In this document: piece after piece, positions 1 through 6,664 of the stretch
Numbering within the stretch: the stretch's first letter is position 1
Layout of the letters: each line of letters starts with the position of its first letter
Assembly: GCA_937902995.1 (NCBI GenBank)
Contig: CALEKY010000048.1
Location: 1-25,768, forward strand
Direction of reading: 5' to 3'
Length of the DNA stretch: 25,768 nucleotides
Origin: an uncultured Sinobacteraceae bacterium
GTDB taxonomy: Bacteria; Pseudomonadota; Gammaproteobacteria; Steroidobacterales; Steroidobacteraceae
Position numbers and translations under genes: made by a program
Notes under the pieces: model-generated
What the model was told of the DNA's origin: nothing
Database searches by the model: none
What the model saw: the letters and a program-made list of their open reading frames with translations, nothing else

Positions 1-208
1 GAAATCCGGCCTTCGCAAACTTTTGCTCGTCGAACTCTCGATTCGCCCGCAAGACTCCCCGCTCGGCCTCAACGGCTCCGGCCTCATCATTGCCAATCCG
101 CCTTGGCAATTCGACACGGAGATTCGACCTGCGCTCGAAGAAGTGCATGCGCTGCTCGATCCGAAAGGAGCGGGAGACGTAAGGGTGGAGTGGCTTGTGC
201 CTGAGTAA
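1..208 (+). CDS. rlmJ: RlmJ, 23S rRNA (adenine2030-N6)-methyltransferase, C-terminal fragment
   Basis: Only the last 68 residues lie in the window; the open frame begins at base 2 and runs off the left edge. RlmJ methylates N6 of A2030 in 23S rRNA using S-adenosylmethionine. The fragment ends with a run (GLIIANPPW, then a conserved acidic/hydrophobic stretch, then VEWLVPE) that closely matches the C-terminus of E. coli RlmJ as I remember it, including the NPPW segment and the terminal VPE. The catalytic DPPY motif would lie upstream of the window. The TAA stop at 206-208 is followed with no spacer by an array of GGGAAAN heptamers. The gene converges on tag. Identification is by family resemblance only, but the C-terminal signature is distinctive. 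Confidence 0.88.
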   Translation, partial: KSGLRKLLLVELSIRPQDSPLGLNGSGLIIANPPWQFDTEIRPALEEVHALLDPKGAGDVRVEWLVPE

Positions 209-257
209 GGGAAAAGGGAAAAGGGAAATGGGAAATGGGAAATGGGAAATGGGAAAC
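209..257 (+). repeat. Heptamer array, left arm (7 x GGGAAAN)
   Basis: Seven consecutive 7-bp units start on the base after the rlmJ stop: GGGAAAA twice, GGGAAAT four times, GGGAAAC once. The four-plus G3 tracts separated by 4 nt fit the G-quadruplex pattern (G3 with loops of 1-7). The array faces a mirrored array of the same length at 383-431, so the two could pair as a long stem in read-through RNA from either convergent gene. A role in transcription termination is inferred. Confidence 0.9.
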
Positions 258-294
258 GACTCGTGATTCGTGAGGCAGGCTGGTCGCTACCGTG

Positions 295-307
295 GTTGAC
301 TGTCAAC
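295..307. other. 13-bp palindrome between convergent rlmJ and tag
   Basis: GTTGACTGTCAAC is a perfect inverted repeat with 6-bp arms and a 1-bp centre. It lies in the 125-bp segment (258-382) between the two heptamer arms. The arms (TTGAC/GTCAA) resemble those of the palindrome in the tetR promoter at 18502-18516, but the centre is shorter. It could be a protein-binding site or chance. The rest of 258-382 contains two further short heptad-like runs (TCGTGAT/TCGTGAG near 261-274 and GTGAGTG/GTGAGTA near 348-361) and no gene. Confidence 0.3.
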
Positions 308-382
308 ATGACCCCACACCCACTTTTATCGCTTACCTTCATGGGCCGTGAGTGGTGAGTAGCAGGGCGACGCCTCGCCTTC

Positions 383-431
383 TTTTCCCTTTTCCCCTTT
401 CCCTTTTCCCGATTCCCTACTCCCCTTTCCC
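383..431 (-). repeat. Heptamer array, right arm (mirror of 209-257)
   Basis: Seven 7-bp units, read on the plus strand as TTTTCCC, TTTTCCC, CTTTCCC, TTTTCCC, GATTCCC, TACTCCC and CTTTCCC. This is the reverse complement of the GGGAAAN family at 209-257 and exactly the same length, 49 bp. The tag stop codon (minus strand, 419-417) and its last few codons lie inside the array, so the repeat encodes the protein's Gly/Lys-rich tail. Confidence 0.88.
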
Positions 432-1007
432 GCTTCCGAGCGCCGCACACTCCTTGTACCTGAAGCAGCTCACCAAGTGATCGTTCACCATGCCCGTGGC
501 TTGCATGTGGGCGTAGATGATCGTGCTGCCGACGAACTTGAAACCGCGTTTCTTGAGATCCTTGCTCAGCGCATCCGACTCCGGCGTGGTGACCGGCACT
601 TCCTTCGTCGAACGGAACTTGTGCTGAATCGGTTTGCCGCCGACGAAGCTCCACAAGTACTCGGCAAAGCTGTCGTTGCGACTCTTGAACTCTAGATAGG
701 CGCGGGCGTTGCCGATGGCCGCTTCGATCTTCGCGCGGTTGCGGATGATGCCCGCATCGTTCATCAGCCGCGCGATATCGCGCTTGCCGAAACGCGCAAT
801 CTTCTCCGGATCGAATCCCGCAAACGCCGCGCGATAGCCTTCGCGCTTGTTCAGCACCGTCGACCAGGACAAACCGGCCTGAGCACCTTCGAGAATCAAG
901 AACTCGAATTGCGTCTGGTCATCCCAAACCGGCACGCCCCACTCCTCGTCGTGGTAGCGCAGATAGAGATCGTTTCCCCCGAGGGGCCAGGTGCAGCGTT
1001 TGAGCAT
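417..1007 (-). CDS. tag: DNA-3-methyladenine glycosylase I
   Basis: A 196-residue protein closely resembling E. coli Tag (187 residues). It excises 3-methyladenine from alkylated DNA as the first step of base-excision repair. Zinc-site residues are all present: C5, H19, H177 and C181. The catalytic glutamate is E40 in LEGAQAGLSW. The conserved segments YHDEEWGVP (residues 18-26), NDAGIIRNR, SDALSKDLKKRGFKFVG and MVNDHLVSC are intact. The start at 1007 gives the standard N-terminus beginning MLKRCTWP. There is no Shine-Dalgarno; the bases just upstream are a GGCGACA-type heptamer array. The last residues (GSGKGE) and the stop are encoded inside another heptamer array, so the gene is bracketed by repeats on both sides. 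It is divergent from hemB and convergent with rlmJ. Confidence 0.96.
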   Translation of the reverse strand: MLKRCTWPLGGNDLYLRYHDEEWGVPVWDDQTQFEFLILEGAQAGLSWSTVLNKREGYRAAFAGFDPEKIARFGKRDIARLMNDAGIIRNRAKIEAAIGNARAYLEFKSRNDSFAEYLWSFVGGKPIQHKFRSTKEVPVTTPESDALSKDLKKRGFKFVGSTIIYAHMQATGMVNDHLVSCFRYKECAALGSGKGE

Positions 1008-1008
1008 A

Positions 1009-1032
1009 GGCGACAGGCCACAGGCAACGGCA
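1009..1032. repeat. Heptamer array upstream of tag (GGCGACA type)
   Basis: Three 7-bp units, GGCGACA, GGCCACA and GGCAACG, plus a partial GCAA, lie two bases upstream of the tag start codon. They occupy the position where tag's ribosome-binding site would be. The same unit family appears in inverted orientation at 1142-1193 and in the gltB-gltD gap at 11654-11688. The stretch 1033-1141 between the arms holds no gene, and I see no convincing promoter in it. Confidence 0.75.
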
Positions 1033-1141
1033 AGAAAGGTTGCTACCGAATCTTGTCAGCGAATGTCCACATTAGCGAGATCGCCGCTCATTTGGTTCCG
1101 GTACTACCTCGCTCTCGGGTCATCCATGGCCCCACTGGGAC

Positions 1142-1193
1142 CGTCGCCCGTTGCCCGTAGCCCGAAGCCCACATCGCCTGTAGCCTATACGCC
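1142..1193. repeat. Heptamer array upstream of hemB (inverted CGTNGCC type)
   Basis: Units read on the plus strand as CGTCGCC, CGTTGCC, CGTAGCC, CGAAGCC, a 9-bp variant, TGTAGCC and a degenerate last unit. These are reverse complements of the GGCGACA/GGCAACG/GGCTACA family. CCGTTGCC at 1148-1155 is fully complementary to GGCAACGG at 1023-1030 on the other side of the tag-hemB junction. TATACG at 1186-1191 could serve as a weak -10 for hemB, but I see no matching -35. Confidence 0.75.
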
Positions 1194-1218
1194 AGTTCCT
1201 CATTGATGCACTGCCACT

Positions 1219-2226
1219 ATGAATCGCGATTTCGGCGAATTCCCCCGTGTCCGCATGCGGCGTATGCGCCGCGACGAGTTCTCGCGCCGTCTGATGCGCG
1301 AAAACACGCTGTCGGCGGACAACTTGATCTATCCCATGTTCGTCATCGAGGGCTCGAAGCGCCGCGAGCCCGTGGCCAGCATGCCGGGCATCGAGCGCGT
1401 CACGATCGACGAACTCGTGCGGGAAGCGGAGGAGCTCGTCGAGCTGAAGATTCCGGCGATCGCGCTCTTTCCCGTGACCCCGCCGGAAGTGAAGACGGCC
1501 GACGGCAAGGAGGCGTGGAATCCGAACGGCCTCGCGCAGCGTGCCGTCAAGGCATTGAAAAAAGCGTTTCCGGAGCTGGGTGTGGTTACGGACGTTGCGC
1601 TCGATCCATTCACGACGCACGGTCAGGACGGAATCATCGACGAATCCGGCTATGTGCTGAACGACGTCACCGTCGAAGCGCTCGTCAAACAGGCAATGTC
1701 GCATGCCGAAGCCGGAGCAGATATCGTCGCGCCGAGCGACATGATGGACGGCCGCATCGGCGCAATCCGCGAAGCGCTCGAGGTCGCAGGCCACACGAAC
1801 ACTCGAATCCTCGCGTACTCGGCCAAGTACGCATCGAGCTTCTATGGACCGTTCCGAGATGCCGTCGGCTCGGCGGGCAATCTGGGCAAAGGCAACAAAT
1901 ACAGCTACCAGATGGATCCCGCGAACTCGGACGAAGCGCTGCGCGAAGTGGCGCTCGATCTGCAGGAAGGCGCCGACATGGTCATGATCAAGCCGGGCAT
2001 GCCTTACCTGGACATCGTACGTCGGGTGAAAGACACCTTCGGCGTTCCTACATTCGTCTATCAGGTCAGCGGCGAGTACGCGATGCTGATGGCGGCTTCG
2101 CAAAACGGTTGGCTCGACGAACGCGCGGTCGTCCTCGAATCGCTCATGTCGATCCGTCGCGCAGGTGCAGACGGTGTGCTGACGTATTTCGCGAAGAGCG
2201 TCGCGCGCTGGCTGCGCGAGAAGTAG
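1219..2226 (+). CDS. hemB: Porphobilinogen synthase (delta-aminolevulinate dehydratase)
   Basis: A 335-residue enzyme that condenses two 5-aminolevulinate molecules to porphobilinogen, the second committed step of tetrapyrrole (haem) synthesis in the cytosol. The two Schiff-base lysines are K203 (YSAKYASSFYGPFRDA) and K258 (MVMIKPGMPYLDI). The segment VALDPFTTHGQDG at residues 126-138 has aspartates (D129, D137) where zinc-type enzymes carry cysteines. It therefore belongs to the Mg-dependent class known from Pseudomonas aeruginosa. Length and sequence fit that family from end to end, including APSDMMDGRIGAIREAL and QVSGEYAM. The ATG at 1219 starts just before the conserved RMRRMRRDEFSRRL block; no clear Shine-Dalgarno precedes it. 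It is divergent from tag; aroE follows 82 bp downstream in the same direction. Confidence 0.97.
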   Translation: MNRDFGEFPRVRMRRMRRDEFSRRLMRENTLSADNLIYPMFVIEGSKRREPVASMPGIERVTIDELVREAEELVELKIPAIALFPVTPPEVKTADGKEAWNPNGLAQRAVKALKKAFPELGVVTDVALDPFTTHGQDGIIDESGYVLNDVTVEALVKQAMSHAEAGADIVAPSDMMDGRIGAIREALEVAGHTNTRILAYSAKYASSFYGPFRDAVGSAGNLGKGNKYSYQMDPANSDEALREVALDLQEGADMVMIKPGMPYLDIVRRVKDTFGVPTFVYQVSGEYAMLMAASQNGWLDERAVVLESLMSIRRAGADGVLTYFAKSVARWLREK

Positions 2227-2308
2227 CCGCGACTCGTCGAGATTGCACGATCCACGTTTCCGACACTGGTCACGCCATCCGGTCCCGGATGTGCGCTAGT
2301 GTGCGCCT

Positions 2309-3151
2309 ATGACTACGCCTAATTTGGACAGATACGCCGTCATCGGCTTCCCTGTGACGCACAGCTGGTCGCCGTTCATTCACGCGATGTTCGCCAAGCA
2401 AACCGGCCAGGCCATGACGTACACGCGCATGGAAGTTGCGCCCGAGGATTTCGCGCGCGAAGTAGAAGCCTTCTTTGCGAGCGGCGGTCGCGGACTGAAC
2501 GTGACGGTGCCGCACAAGCAGGCCGCCTTTCTTCTGATGCGTTATCGAACGCCGCGCGCGGAGATCGCCGGAGCGGTCAACACGATCGCCGTTCAAGAGG
2601 ACGGAGAACTGCTCGGCGACAACACCGACGGCGCGGGACTCGTCGCCGATCTCAAGCACAACTTGGGGCTGGAGCTTGCCGGCACTCGCGTATTGCTGCT
2701 CGGCGCCGGAGGAGCCGCCCGCGGCGTGATCGGTCCCTTGCTCGGCGAAGCTCCCGAGTACTTGGAGATCGCCAACCGCAACGGCGAGCGTGCGGAACAA
2801 CTAGCTAAAGAGTTTGCGACGCTCGGCAACGTCCACGGCTGCGGCTTCGATGCGATCAGCGCATCGGGCAATTTCGATCTCGTCGTCAATGCGACATCCG
2901 CGAGCCTGCAAGAGACGATTCCGCCCATCCCGCCTAACGTGATCGGCCCGACTACGCTCTGCTACGACATGGCTTACGGCAAAGGCGACACCGTATTCAC
3001 GCGGTGGGCGAAGAGCGCCGGTGCAGGCCGCTCCGAAACCGGCTGGGGCATGCTCGTCGAGCAAGCGGCCGAGTCGTTCTATTTGTGGCGAGGCGTAAAG
3101 CCGAATACGAAACCAGTGCTCGATGCACTCAGGAAGGGAATGAGGGAATAA
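2309..3151 (+). CDS. aroE: Shikimate 5-dehydrogenase
   Basis: A 280-residue NADPH-dependent enzyme that reduces 3-dehydroshikimate to shikimate in aromatic amino-acid synthesis. Visible motifs are the substrate-binding serines in HSWSP (residues 18-22), the catalytic lysine K70 in NVTVPHK, N91 (AVNT), D107 in NTDG, and the nucleotide-binding loop GAGGAARG at 132-139. The family length is about 270-285. It lies 82 bp after hemB, so co-transcription is possible. The last codons and the TAA stop (3149-3151) lie inside a GGGAATAA repeat array, so the C-terminal GMRE and the stop appear to come from the repeat. The 82-bp gap upstream shows no convincing promoter. It converges on the carbonic-anhydrase-like gene. 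Confidence 0.96.
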   Translation: MTTPNLDRYAVIGFPVTHSWSPFIHAMFAKQTGQAMTYTRMEVAPEDFAREVEAFFASGGRGLNVTVPHKQAAFLLMRYRTPRAEIAGAVNTIAVQEDGELLGDNTDGAGLVADLKHNLGLELAGTRVLLLGAGGAARGVIGPLLGEAPEYLEIANRNGERAEQLAKEFATLGNVHGCGFDAISASGNFDLVVNATSASLQETIPPIPPNVIGPTTLCYDMAYGKGDTVFTRWAKSAGAGRSETGWGMLVEQAAESFYLWRGVKPNTKPVLDALRKGMRE

Positions 3152-3195
3152 GGGAATAAGGGAAGAAGGGAAAGGGGAAAAGGGAAAAGGGAAAG
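3136..3195 (+). repeat. 7/8-bp repeat array at aroE 3' end (GGGAATAA/GGGAAAA)
   Basis: Eight units: GGGAATGA, GGGAATAA, GGGAATAA and GGGAAGAA (8 bp each), then GGGAAAG, GGGAAAA, GGGAAAA and GGGAAAG (7 bp each). The aroE stop codon is part of the second unit. The G3 tracts fit a G-quadruplex pattern. A mirrored array lies at 3274-3324, separated by 78 bp (3196-3273) in which I see nothing else. Confidence 0.9.
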
Positions 3196-3273
3196 CGCGC
3201 CGTCACTCGTAATTTACATTCGACGATCCAATACCGCTCGTTTCTTCACGCTGTCGACCTTCCTCGATTTCCT

Positions 3274-3324
3274 CCTTCCCTCATTCCCTATTCCCTTTTC
3301 CCCTTTCCCTATTCCCTATTCCCC
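3274..3324 (-). repeat. 7/8-bp repeat array at the 3' end of the carbonic-anhydrase-like gene
   Basis: Plus-strand units CCTTCCC, TCATTCCC, TATTCCC, TTTTCCC, CTTTCCC, TATTCCC and TATTCCC are the reverse complement of the array at 3136-3195. The stop codon (3311-3309 on the minus strand) and the final GNRE residues of the minus-strand gene lie within it. The two arms together could form a bidirectional terminator-like stem between the convergent genes (inference). Confidence 0.88.
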
Positions 3325-3845
3325 AAGTAGTCATTCTTGACTTTCACATAGTGTGCCGCCGAGTACGTGAGGAACTCGATCTCGGAAGGCTTCAGCTCGC
3401 GCACGCGCCGCGCCGGGCTGCCGACGTACAAGCTGCGTGATTCGAGCCGCTTGCCGGGAGGAACGACGGAACCGGCGCCGATCATGACGAAGTCCTCGAC
3501 GATGACGTCGTCCAACACGAGCGCGCCCATGCCGATGAGGCACGCATTGCCGATCGTGCAGGCATGCAGTACCGCCCGATGACCGACGGTGACGTCGTCG
3601 CCGACGATCAGCTCGCGCCCGCCGGGCCGAAACGGCCCGTCGTGCGTTACGTGCAGCACGCAGCCGTCTTGAATGCTGGTGCGTGCGCCAATATGGATCG
3701 AATGCACGTCCCCTCGCACGACTGCGGTCGGCCAGATCGACGAGTCGTCGCCGATCGTGACCTTGCCGATCACTTCAGCGCTCGGGGCGATGTAGACGCG
3801 CGCTCCGAGCGTAGGCATCACGCCGAGGTAGGCAGAAATCGTCAT
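3309..3845 (-). CDS. Gamma-class carbonic-anhydrase-like hexapeptide-repeat protein (YrdA/PaaY type)
   Basis: A 178-residue left-handed beta-helix protein. Repeated hexapeptide turns are visible (APSAEVIGKVTIGDDSSIW, VVRGDVHSIHIGARTSIQDG, LIVGDDVTVGHRAVLHACTIG, IGMGALVLDDVIVED). Metal-site histidines of the family are recognisable: H65 in CVLHVTH, H89 in TVGHR and H94 in VLHAC. A short C-terminal helix follows, and the length matches E. coli YrdA (about 184). Members bind zinc or iron; some have carbonic anhydrase activity, while for most, including YrdA, the physiological substrate is uncertain, so only the family is called. The ATG at 3845 gives the usual N-terminus. It is divergent from prlC across 140 bp and convergent with aroE; its stop is formed by the repeat array. 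Confidence 0.92.
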   Translation of the reverse strand: MTISAYLGVMPTLGARVYIAPSAEVIGKVTIGDDSSIWPTAVVRGDVHSIHIGARTSIQDGCVLHVTHDGPFRPGGRELIVGDDVTVGHRAVLHACTIGNACLIGMGALVLDDVIVEDFVMIGAGSVVPPGKRLESRSLYVGSPARRVRELKPSEIEFLTYSAAHYVKVKNDYLGNRE

Positions 3846-3954
3846 GACAGAATCAACTGGTATTGGGGCCGTGCAGACTCACGCCGAAACCGCGCGCAGT
3901 CAAGCATCCGGCGCTGTGCGAGGCATCTTTCCCACATCGTCCGGGCTGCGTCGC

Positions 3955-3981
3955 TACAATCGTAGGCACCGATGACGAGGA
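3955..3981 (+). promoter_or_regulatory. Putative -10 element and Shine-Dalgarno of prlC
   Basis: TACAAT at 3955-3960 matches five of six bases of the sigma-70 -10 box. The expected start of transcription would be about 20 nt before the ATG at 3986. GAGGA at 3977-3981 is a Shine-Dalgarno 4 nt before that ATG and supports this start over the upstream in-frame codon at 3863. I find no good -35 hexamer at 16-18 bp. Confidence 0.45.
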
Positions 3982-3985
3982 CATC

Positions 3986-6016
3986 ATGACCAATCCGCTC
4001 TTGCATTCCCACGAGCTACCGCCGTTTCCTGCGATTCGCGCCGAGCACGTCGAGCCGGCGATTCGCGAGCTGCTGGAACAGAATCGCACCGCGCTGGAAC
4101 GCTTGCTCGCGCAAGCCGAACCCACATGGGACTCGCTCGTCGTCCCGCTCGAAGAGATGCAGCATCGTCTGGCGCGCACTTGGTCGCCGGTCGGACATTT
4201 GAACGGCGTGATGAACAGCGACGAGCTGCGCTCGGCATACAACGCATGTTTGCCGCTTCTCACTGCTTGGCAAACGGAGCTCGCCCAAGACGAACGGCTT
4301 TACCGGGCTTATGAGCACATCCTGCGCAACGAAGCAGATCGTCTCGATCGCAGCCAACGCAAGCTCCTCGAGAATGCGTTGCGCGATTTTCGGCTTGCGG
4401 GCGTTGCGTTGCCGCCGGAGAAGAAACAACGCTTCAAAGAGGTGATGGAACAGCTCGCGACGCTGCAGTCGAAGTTCGACGAGAACGTGCTGGATGCAAC
4501 GAATGCATGGTCGAAGCACGTCACCTCTGCCGAGGAGCTGCGAGGCCTACCGACACCGATCGTCGAGCGCGCGCGTGCAGCCGCACAGGCGCAAGGCAAG
4601 GAAGGCTGGCTGTTCGAGCTCGATCCGCCGAACTACCAAGCCATCCTGATGCACGCCGAGCACGAGCCGTTGCGACGCGAGTTCTATACGGCATGGTCGA
4701 CGCGCGCCTCGGATCAAAGCCCGCTCGGCGATCGGTGGGACAACAGCGTGCTGATGGGACAGATTCTCGCGCTGCGTCACGAGCTCGCCAATCTGGTCGG
4801 CTATCGAAACTACGCCGAATATTCGCTCGCCACGAAAATGGCGTCGTCGGTCGAAGAAGTGCGCTCATTCCTCGAAGAGCTCGCGTCGAAGAGTCGCCCG
4901 GTGGCGCAACGCGAATACGACGAGCTCGTCGCCTTGGCCGGCCGGCCGCTCAATGCCTGGGACGTTTCGTTCTACGGCGAACGGCTGAAGCAACAGCGCT
5001 TTCAGCTTTCCGAAGAGGCATTGCGTCCGTACTTCCCGTTGCCGCGCGTGCTCGCCGGCATGTTCTCGGTCGCCGAACGTCTCTACAACGTGAAGATCGT
5101 CGAGCGCACGGGCGTCGACGTGTATCACCCGGACGTGAAGCTGTACGACATCTTGAATCCGGACGGTTCGCGCCGCGGCAGTTTCTTCGTCGATCTCTAC
5201 GCACGCCCGAAAAAGCGCGGCGGTGCGTGGATGGACGAATGCGTCGGTAGACGACGCTTGGCGGGCAAGACCAGCCTGCCCGTCGCCTATCTCGTCTGCA
5301 ATTTCATGCCGCCGGTCGGACAGCAGCCGTCGCTACTCACTCATTATGAAGTGGTCACGATGTTCCACGAGTTCGGGCACGGGCTGCACCACATGCTCAC
5401 GCGCGTCGATTACCCGAGCATTGCGGGCATCAACGGCGTGCCGTGGGATGCCGTGGAGCTGCCGAGCCAGTTCATGGAGAACTTCGCTTGGCGCGCCGAA
5501 GTGCTGCCGCTCATTTCCGGCCACGTCGAAACCGGCGCGCCGCTGCCGCAGGCCGAGCTCGAGCGCTTGCTCGGCTCGCGCACGTTCCAAGCCGGTTTGC
5601 AAACAGTGCGTCAACTCGAGTTCGCGCTGTTCGATTGGCGCATCCACGCGGAGTACACGCCGGACTGGGGCAACGAGGGCTGTAGACGTATTCTCGAAAT
5701 CCTTGCCGAGGTACGCGACCACGTTGCCGTCGTGAAGCCGCCCGCATTCAACCGCTTCCCGCACAGCTTCCAACACATCTTCTCCGGCGGCTATGCGGCG
5801 GGCTACTACAGTTACAAGTGGGCGGAGGTTTTGGCAGCTGATGCGTTCAGCGCGTTCGAGGAAGCCGGCATCTTCGATCGCGAAACGGCGCAGCGGTTTC
5901 TCACTGCCATTCTCGAACAGGGCGGCAGCCGCGACGCGATGGAAGCCTTCGTCGAGTTTCGCGGCCGCAAGCCGAGGATCGAGCCGTTGCTCAAGCAACA
6001 TGGGCTGGCTGCGTAA
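3986..6016 (+). CDS. prlC: Oligopeptidase A (M3 family zinc metallopeptidase)
   Basis: A 676-residue cytosolic metallopeptidase that degrades short peptides, including cleaved signal peptides. The zinc site is HEFGH (H461, E462, H465), with the third ligand expected in the downstream ELPSQFMENF segment, as in thimet-type M3 enzymes. The C-terminal HIFSGGYAAGYYSYKWAEVLAADAF block is characteristic of PrlC/Dcp. The N-terminus MTNPLL followed by LPPFPAIRAEHVEPAIREL matches Pseudomonas-type PrlC. The start at 3986 is chosen because of this match, the GAGGA ribosome-binding site and a length near E. coli PrlC (680). An in-frame extension back to 3863 would overlap the promoter and has no family counterpart. 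A small lipoprotein gene begins 28 nt after the stop, probably in the same transcript. Confidence 0.96.
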   Translation: MTNPLLHSHELPPFPAIRAEHVEPAIRELLEQNRTALERLLAQAEPTWDSLVVPLEEMQHRLARTWSPVGHLNGVMNSDELRSAYNACLPLLTAWQTELAQDERLYRAYEHILRNEADRLDRSQRKLLENALRDFRLAGVALPPEKKQRFKEVMEQLATLQSKFDENVLDATNAWSKHVTSAEELRGLPTPIVERARAAAQAQGKEGWLFELDPPNYQAILMHAEHEPLRREFYTAWSTRASDQSPLGDRWDNSVLMGQILALRHELANLVGYRNYAEYSLATKMASSVEEVRSFLEELASKSRPVAQREYDELVALAGRPLNAWDVSFYGERLKQQRFQLSEEALRPYFPLPRVLAGMFSVAERLYNVKIVERTGVDVYHPDVKLYDILNPDGSRRGSFFVDLYARPKKRGGAWMDECVGRRRLAGKTSLPVAYLVCNFMPPVGQQPSLLTHYEVVTMFHEFGHGLHHMLTRVDYPSIAGINGVPWDAVELPSQFMENFAWRAEVLPLISGHVETGAPLPQAELERLLGSRTFQAGLQTVRQLEFALFDWRIHAEYTPDWGNEGCRRILEILAEVRDHVAVVKPPAFNRFPHSFQHIFSGGYAAGYYSYKWAEVLAADAFSAFEEAGIFDRETAQRFLTAILEQGGSRDAMEAFVEFRGRKPRIEPLLKQHGLAA

Positions 6017-6044
6017 CGACTCACGCACGCAGGGGAGGAATGAC

Positions 6045-6521
6045 GTGCTGCTCGCGACTTCGAGGCATCGCACTTGCGTATTCCTCAGCTCGCTTGTGGC
6101 GCTGCTCGTACTTACAGCCTGCAGCGATCCGGAAAGTCCCGACGCTCAAGTTCGGCGCGTGATCGACGCCCTCGAGCAGGCGGCCGAGGCGCGCGATGTA
6201 GGCGATCTGATGCGGCACGTCTCGACCAGCTATCGCGACGCCGACGGCAGAGATGCAAAAGAGTTATCTCGATATGTCCGCGGCTATTTCATCGCAAACC
6301 AATCGATCCATCTGCTCACGCGGGTGAACAGCCTCGAGTTTCCGGCCGACGATGAAGCCCGCGCGCATGTCACGGTCGCGATGGTCGGTCGGGAAGCCGC
6401 AGAAGCGAACGCCTGGAATCTCGCTGCCGAGATCCGGGACTTCGCAGTGACGTTCAGGCGGGAGGACGGCGATTGGAAGGTCACGCACGCTCGAGTCGAC
6501 CGGCCGGGCGGCTGGCCCTGA
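6045..6521 (+). CDS. Putative lipoprotein of unknown function, downstream of prlC
   Basis: A 158-residue protein read from a GTG at 6045, preceded by GGGGAGGAA at 6032-6040. The N-terminus has a positively charged segment (RHR), a hydrophobic run (LSSLVALLVLTA) and a lipobox LTAC with the modified cysteine at C26, predicting export and lipidation. The rest (a helical DAQVRRVIDALEQAAEARDVGDLMRHVS region, then beta-like segments ending FAVTFRREDGDWKVTHARVD) is compatible with a small NTF2-like/DUF4440-type alpha+beta fold; that is inference. The frame is open further upstream into prlC, but the ribosome-binding site and signal sequence settle the start. An ATG at 6040 is in another frame. After the stop come two copies of CCGCAGC (6522-6535), a possible remnant heptad. 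Confidence 0.75.
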   Translation: MLLATSRHRTCVFLSSLVALLVLTACSDPESPDAQVRRVIDALEQAAEARDVGDLMRHVSTSYRDADGRDAKELSRYVRGYFIANQSIHLLTRVNSLEFPADDEARAHVTVAMVGREAAEANAWNLAAEIRDFAVTFRREDGDWKVTHARVDRPGGWP

Positions 6522-6636
6522 CCGCAGCCCGCAGCACGAATCGCCCGCGCTCCGTCGGGCTCTTCGCAACAGCTTCGCGTGACCGCTCCAACGGCCCTCA
6601 CCGAGAATTTTTGGCATCCGAGTTTCTTGCAGCGCA

Positions 6637-6664
6637 TTGACGCGATTCGTCCCCTCTGTAAGAT
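6637..6664 (+). promoter_or_regulatory. Candidate sigma-70 promoter for gltBD
   Basis: TTGACG (6637-6642) and TAAGAT (6659-6664) are separated by 16 bp, giving five of six matches to the -35 and four of six to the -10. It is the best promoter-like pair I see in the 506-bp gap before gltB. It would give a transcript with an unusually long leader of about 355 nt. Not proven; other start points are possible. Confidence 0.45.

Noticed and set aside
5793..6044. Upstream in-frame extension of the lipoprotein gene into prlC
   Set aside because: It overlaps the conserved prlC C-terminus, and the GTG at 6045 has both a strong Shine-Dalgarno and the start of a signal sequence.
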